Shown here piece by piece: positions 61,927 to 64,000 of a stretch of 64,000 nucleotides of DNA (the first letter of the stretch is position 1; each line of letters starts with the position of its first letter). The stretch comes from Bacillota bacterium. GTDB taxonomy: Bacteria > Bacillota > Clostridia > Lachnospirales > Lachnospiraceae. The stretch is from positions 1 through 64,000 of the forward strand of contig JAEZJV010000046.1 in the NCBI GenBank assembly GCA_023415635.1. Reading direction: 5' to 3'. The position numbers and the translations under genes are program-made. Below the pieces are notes generated by a model. That model worked only from the letters and a program-made list of their open reading frames with translations. It ran no database searches and was not told the origin of the DNA.

Positions 61927-62742
61927 TTATTCATTTCCTGCAATATCCTTAAGCTCACCGAAGGAAAATCCCATCTCCTCCCATTTGCTCAATAGTTCAT
62001 CCAGAATCTCGCAATTGGTTCTGGAGGTACTGTGTAAAAGCACAACGGCACCGGGATGTATCCTTCCCAAAAGTTTGGAATATGCCTGTTCCTTAGAAGG
62101 CTGACTATCCCTGTTCCAGTCCACATAGGCAAGACTCCAGAAGAAGGTCTTATATCCCAGCTGCTTTGCCATCTTCAAATTCTCCACACTGTACTGCCCC
62201 TGGGGTGGTCGATAAAACTTTGTCATCTTTTGACCGGTAGCATCTTCAAAGGACTCCTCCAGAGCTTCCAATTCTTCGCGGAAGGCATCAAAGGAAGAAA
62301 TACAACTCATATTCGGATGGGAATAGGTATGATTAGCTACGGTATGACCCTCCTCAAGCATTCTGCGAACTAAATCAGGACATTTATTAATATAATTACC
62401 AACCAGAAAAAATGTGGCATGTACGTTATGCTTTTTCAATGCATCCAGAATAGCCGGTGTATATCCGTTTTCATAACCTGCATCAAATGTAAGATAGATA
62501 ACCTTTTTATTGGTATCCCCTATGTAATAAGCATCAAATTTCTTCATCTCCTCCGGTGTTGCATTGGCAACAGGAGGCTGCCCTTCGCTTGGAAAGCCAA
62601 GCCCCCAATTCTGAGAAGCGGCTTCTTTCATCGTATTGGCAGCATAAGCATTCTTCAGTACCGCCAATCCTGCACCGCTGAAATACAAAGCCATAAACAC
62701 CAGTCCAAGAATGATACACTTCAATAATTTTGTTAATTGCAT
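61927..62742 (-). CDS. pdaA: PdaA-type delta-lactam-biosynthetic peptidoglycan deacetylase
   Basis: NodB-fold deacetylase of 271 residues with an N-terminal membrane segment (about 8-30). Motifs are TFDAGYENGYTP (motif 1, the TFDNGYENG form typical of PdaA), HTYSHPNMS (metal His pair), RPPQGQYS, WSLAYVDWNRDSQPS and ILLHS-like VVLLHSTSRTN. PdaA removes acetyl groups from N-acetylmuramic acid so that spore cortex muramic delta-lactam can form, which implies a spore former. The start at 62742 has GGAG five bases upstream. Confidence 0.9.
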   Translation of the reverse strand: MQLTKLLKCIILGLVFMALYFSGAGLAVLKNAYAANTMKEAASQNWGLGFPSEGQPPVANATPEEMKKFDAYYIGDTNKKVIYLTFDAGYENGYTPAILDALKKHNVHATFFLVGNYINKCPDLVRRMLEEGHTVANHTYSHPNMSCISSFDAFREELEALEESFEDATGQKMTKFYRPPQGQYSVENLKMAKQLGYKTFFWSLAYVDWNRDSQPSKEQAYSKLLGRIHPGAVVLLHSTSRTNCEILDELLSKWEEMGFSFGELKDIAGNE

Positions 62743-62854
62743 AAATACTCCGTCAGGCATTATTTAGTACAATATATTAAATCAAGTTTCTCTGCATACC
62801 ATCATTCTTGCATAGTATTTCTTCTATTTCAATCATTCCCAATAATGCTAAGCA

Positions 62855-63640
62855 TTACAGGCTGTGAAAGATCGGCTTCATCCTATCATAGGTACAGTAA
62901 TAATGAAAGCCAAGCTCCTTTAGCAGCTGCTTCGTTTCGGCCAGTCTGTAGCCTATATCCTCTTTTCTATGTGCATCAGAACCGATGGTCAGAATCTCAC
63001 CCCCGAGTTCATGGTACAGCTTCAATATCTGAACTGACGGCGACACATCCTTTAACCCATAACGGTATCCGGAGGTATTCACTTCGATTCCCTTTCCATT
63101 TCTTATGACTGTTTTCAATATATCCTCAATCCTATCCCGTACTTTATCAAATGGGTATTTCCCATTCGGATCATACCGACGGATCATATCAAGGTGCCCC
63201 AATACACTGAAATCCTCATAAAGCTGCATCACCTTAAATATTTCCTCATAATACCTTTCGTGATATTCCTTCTGGCTTTTACCCTCTTGGAAGCAAAAAT
63301 TCCAGAATTCTTTATTATCAACCTGATGACAGGAGAAAATAATAAAATCAAAGGGATACTTTAAAAAGGTTCTTTTAAACTCAGACACCGTGCCGGTTTG
63401 AATACCGAATTCCATACCTCCCTTAATTGCAATACGTGTCTCATAGAGCTTCCTGCAACGCTCGATTTCCTTCCAATATGCTTCACAGTCACAATTGATA
63501 TCTGTCTTAACCCCGTAATCAATATGTTCTGTATAGCAAACCTCTTGTAGCCCCAGGGCAATCGCATGTTTAATCGATTCCTCCATAGGCAATTTCGAAT
63601 CATCACTAAAATTAGTATGAAGATGATAATCTGCGAACAT
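62855..63640 (-). CDS. PHP-domain histidinol-phosphatase-like protein
   Basis: Metal-dependent phosphatase of 261 residues. HLHTNFSDDSKLPMEE, CYTEHIDYG, GGMEFGIQ, VLGHLDMIRR and LTIGSDAHRKEDIG are the PHP motifs. Relatives are HisK/HisJ histidinol-phosphatases; no other his genes are here, so a different phosphate ester substrate is possible. It follows a truncated MFS gene by 12 bp on the same strand. Confidence 0.88.
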   Translation of the reverse strand: MFADYHLHTNFSDDSKLPMEESIKHAIALGLQEVCYTEHIDYGVKTDINCDCEAYWKEIERCRKLYETRIAIKGGMEFGIQTGTVSEFKRTFLKYPFDFIIFSCHQVDNKEFWNFCFQEGKSQKEYHERYYEEIFKVMQLYEDFSVLGHLDMIRRYDPNGKYPFDKVRDRIEDILKTVIRNGKGIEVNTSGYRYGLKDVSPSVQILKLYHELGGEILTIGSDAHRKEDIGYRLAETKQLLKELGFHYYCTYDRMKPIFHSL

Positions 63641-63652
63641 TTCGACTACCTC

Positions 63653-64000
63653 CTATTTTCCCTGCGTTTCCGCAGTCAAAGCAACCTTCTCTCCGACTGT
63701 ATGGGTATGATTTAGTCTTTCCAGCATGACAATCATCATGATCACAAAGAAGATAAGGAAGAAGGGATAAAGCTTTATATCAATGATACCTACCAGCAAA
63801 CCGAATAAGGGAGGCATAAAGGTCGAACCTGTATAAGCACAGGCCATCTGCATACCAATCATAGCCTGTGATAAATCAGTACCGAATTTAATCGGTGTCT
63901 GATGTATAATGCAGGGATAAATCGGTGCACAGCCTATTCCGATTACGATAAAGCCAATACACATAAAAAGAGTTCCAAAGGGAAGAAGGAGCATAAGGAT
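63653..64000 (-). CDS. MFS transporter, C-terminal part (runs off the window)
   Basis: Partial: the last ~113 residues of a transporter whose 5' end lies beyond 64000; no start is visible. Three to four membrane helices with CIGFIVIGIGCAPIYPCIIHQTP and MQMACAYTGSTFMPPLFGLLVG match the final helices of FucP/Bcr-like major facilitator proteins. The soluble tail is RLNHTHTVGEKVALTAETQGK. Substrate unknown. Confidence 0.8.
   Translation of the reverse strand: MLMLLLPFGTLFMCIGFIVIGIGCAPIYPCIIHQTPIKFGTDLSQAMIGMQMACAYTGSTFMPPLFGLLVGIIDIKLYPFFLIFFVIMMIVMLERLNHTHTVGEKVALTAETQGK

Noticed and set aside
1..64000. CRISPR arrays, tRNA or rRNA genes, insertion sequences
   Set aside because: I looked for spaced repeats, cloverleaf-like patterns and transposase motifs and saw none; the only tandem repeat is the 25-bp pair at 24025.

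Overview
The window reads as chromosomal DNA of an anaerobic, low-to-mid GC Firmicute of class Clostridia, most likely Lachnospiraceae. The pointers are AGGAGG-type ribosome binding sites, a T-box-controlled serS, an Ech-type [NiFe] hydrogenase, families common in that group (DUF3877, DUF6273, DUF5685 next to a J-domain protein, Big_2 and SLH surface proteins) and a PdaA-type deacetylase. This is inference from gene content; no rRNA or tRNA gene is present to confirm it. I see no phage, insertion sequence or CRISPR array.

Layout. 94-2520: rRNA methyltransferase RlmD and a PflX-type radical SAM protein. 2601-3944: a membrane protein with a tandem MshEN c-di-GMP-binding-like motif. 4119-9170: a PcsB/CwlO-like coiled-coil protein, FtsE, FtsX, a threonine-aldolase-like enzyme and a ferredoxin-type aldo/keto reductase, all on the minus strand. 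9387-12218: a four-module CoA-disulfide reductase under an ArsR repressor. 12488-15183: a response-regulator/kinase fusion and a REC-HDOD protein. 15330-19930: YkgJ-like Fe-S protein, NADH oxidase, surface 5'-nucleotidase and SagB-type nitroreductase. 20257-21144: XRE regulator with a membrane domain.

21161-32852 is one long minus-strand operon, echABCDEF-hypAB-hypF-hypCDE, ending in half of a lactonase gene. It should build a membrane-bound ferredoxin:H2 energy-converting hydrogenase together with its Ni-Fe-CN maturation set. The large subunit ends directly after the nickel-binding motif and no maturation protease gene is present, which fit each other. The operon promoter and the T-box leader of serS lie back to back (32960-33434).

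34811-45299 is a cell-surface region: a MacA/MacB-like exporter with a duplicated adaptor, an SLH-domain protein, two paralogous secreted proteins of unknown family, and a response regulator with Glu in place of the phospho-acceptor Asp and a decayed GGDEF-like half. 45674-48354 holds a J-domain protein with a Cys-rich tail, a DUF5685 protein, a small membrane protein and a rhomboid protease.

48513-55027 is an accessory catabolic cluster: class III aminotransferase, two-domain class II aldolase and MFS transporter on one strand, TetR regulator and FGGY sugar kinase on the other. Two matching ATGAG-N6-CTCA palindromes lie in the shared promoter region, so the set is probably one TetR-controlled pathway whose substrate I cannot name. 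55267-58055 has a Big_2 surface protein and a DUF2089/YvlB/YvlD-like envelope-stress-type operon. 58261-64000 has a DUF3877-DUF6273 membrane protein, a small unknown ORF with a possible ACG start, a diguanylate cyclase, PdaA, a PHP phosphatase and the 3' part of an MFS gene.

The best candidates for something undescribed are the aminotransferase/aldolase/kinase cluster, the SLH-exporter-paralogue surface locus, the membrane-anchored MshEN protein, and the FtsEX operon whose coiled-coil partner lacks a hydrolase domain.
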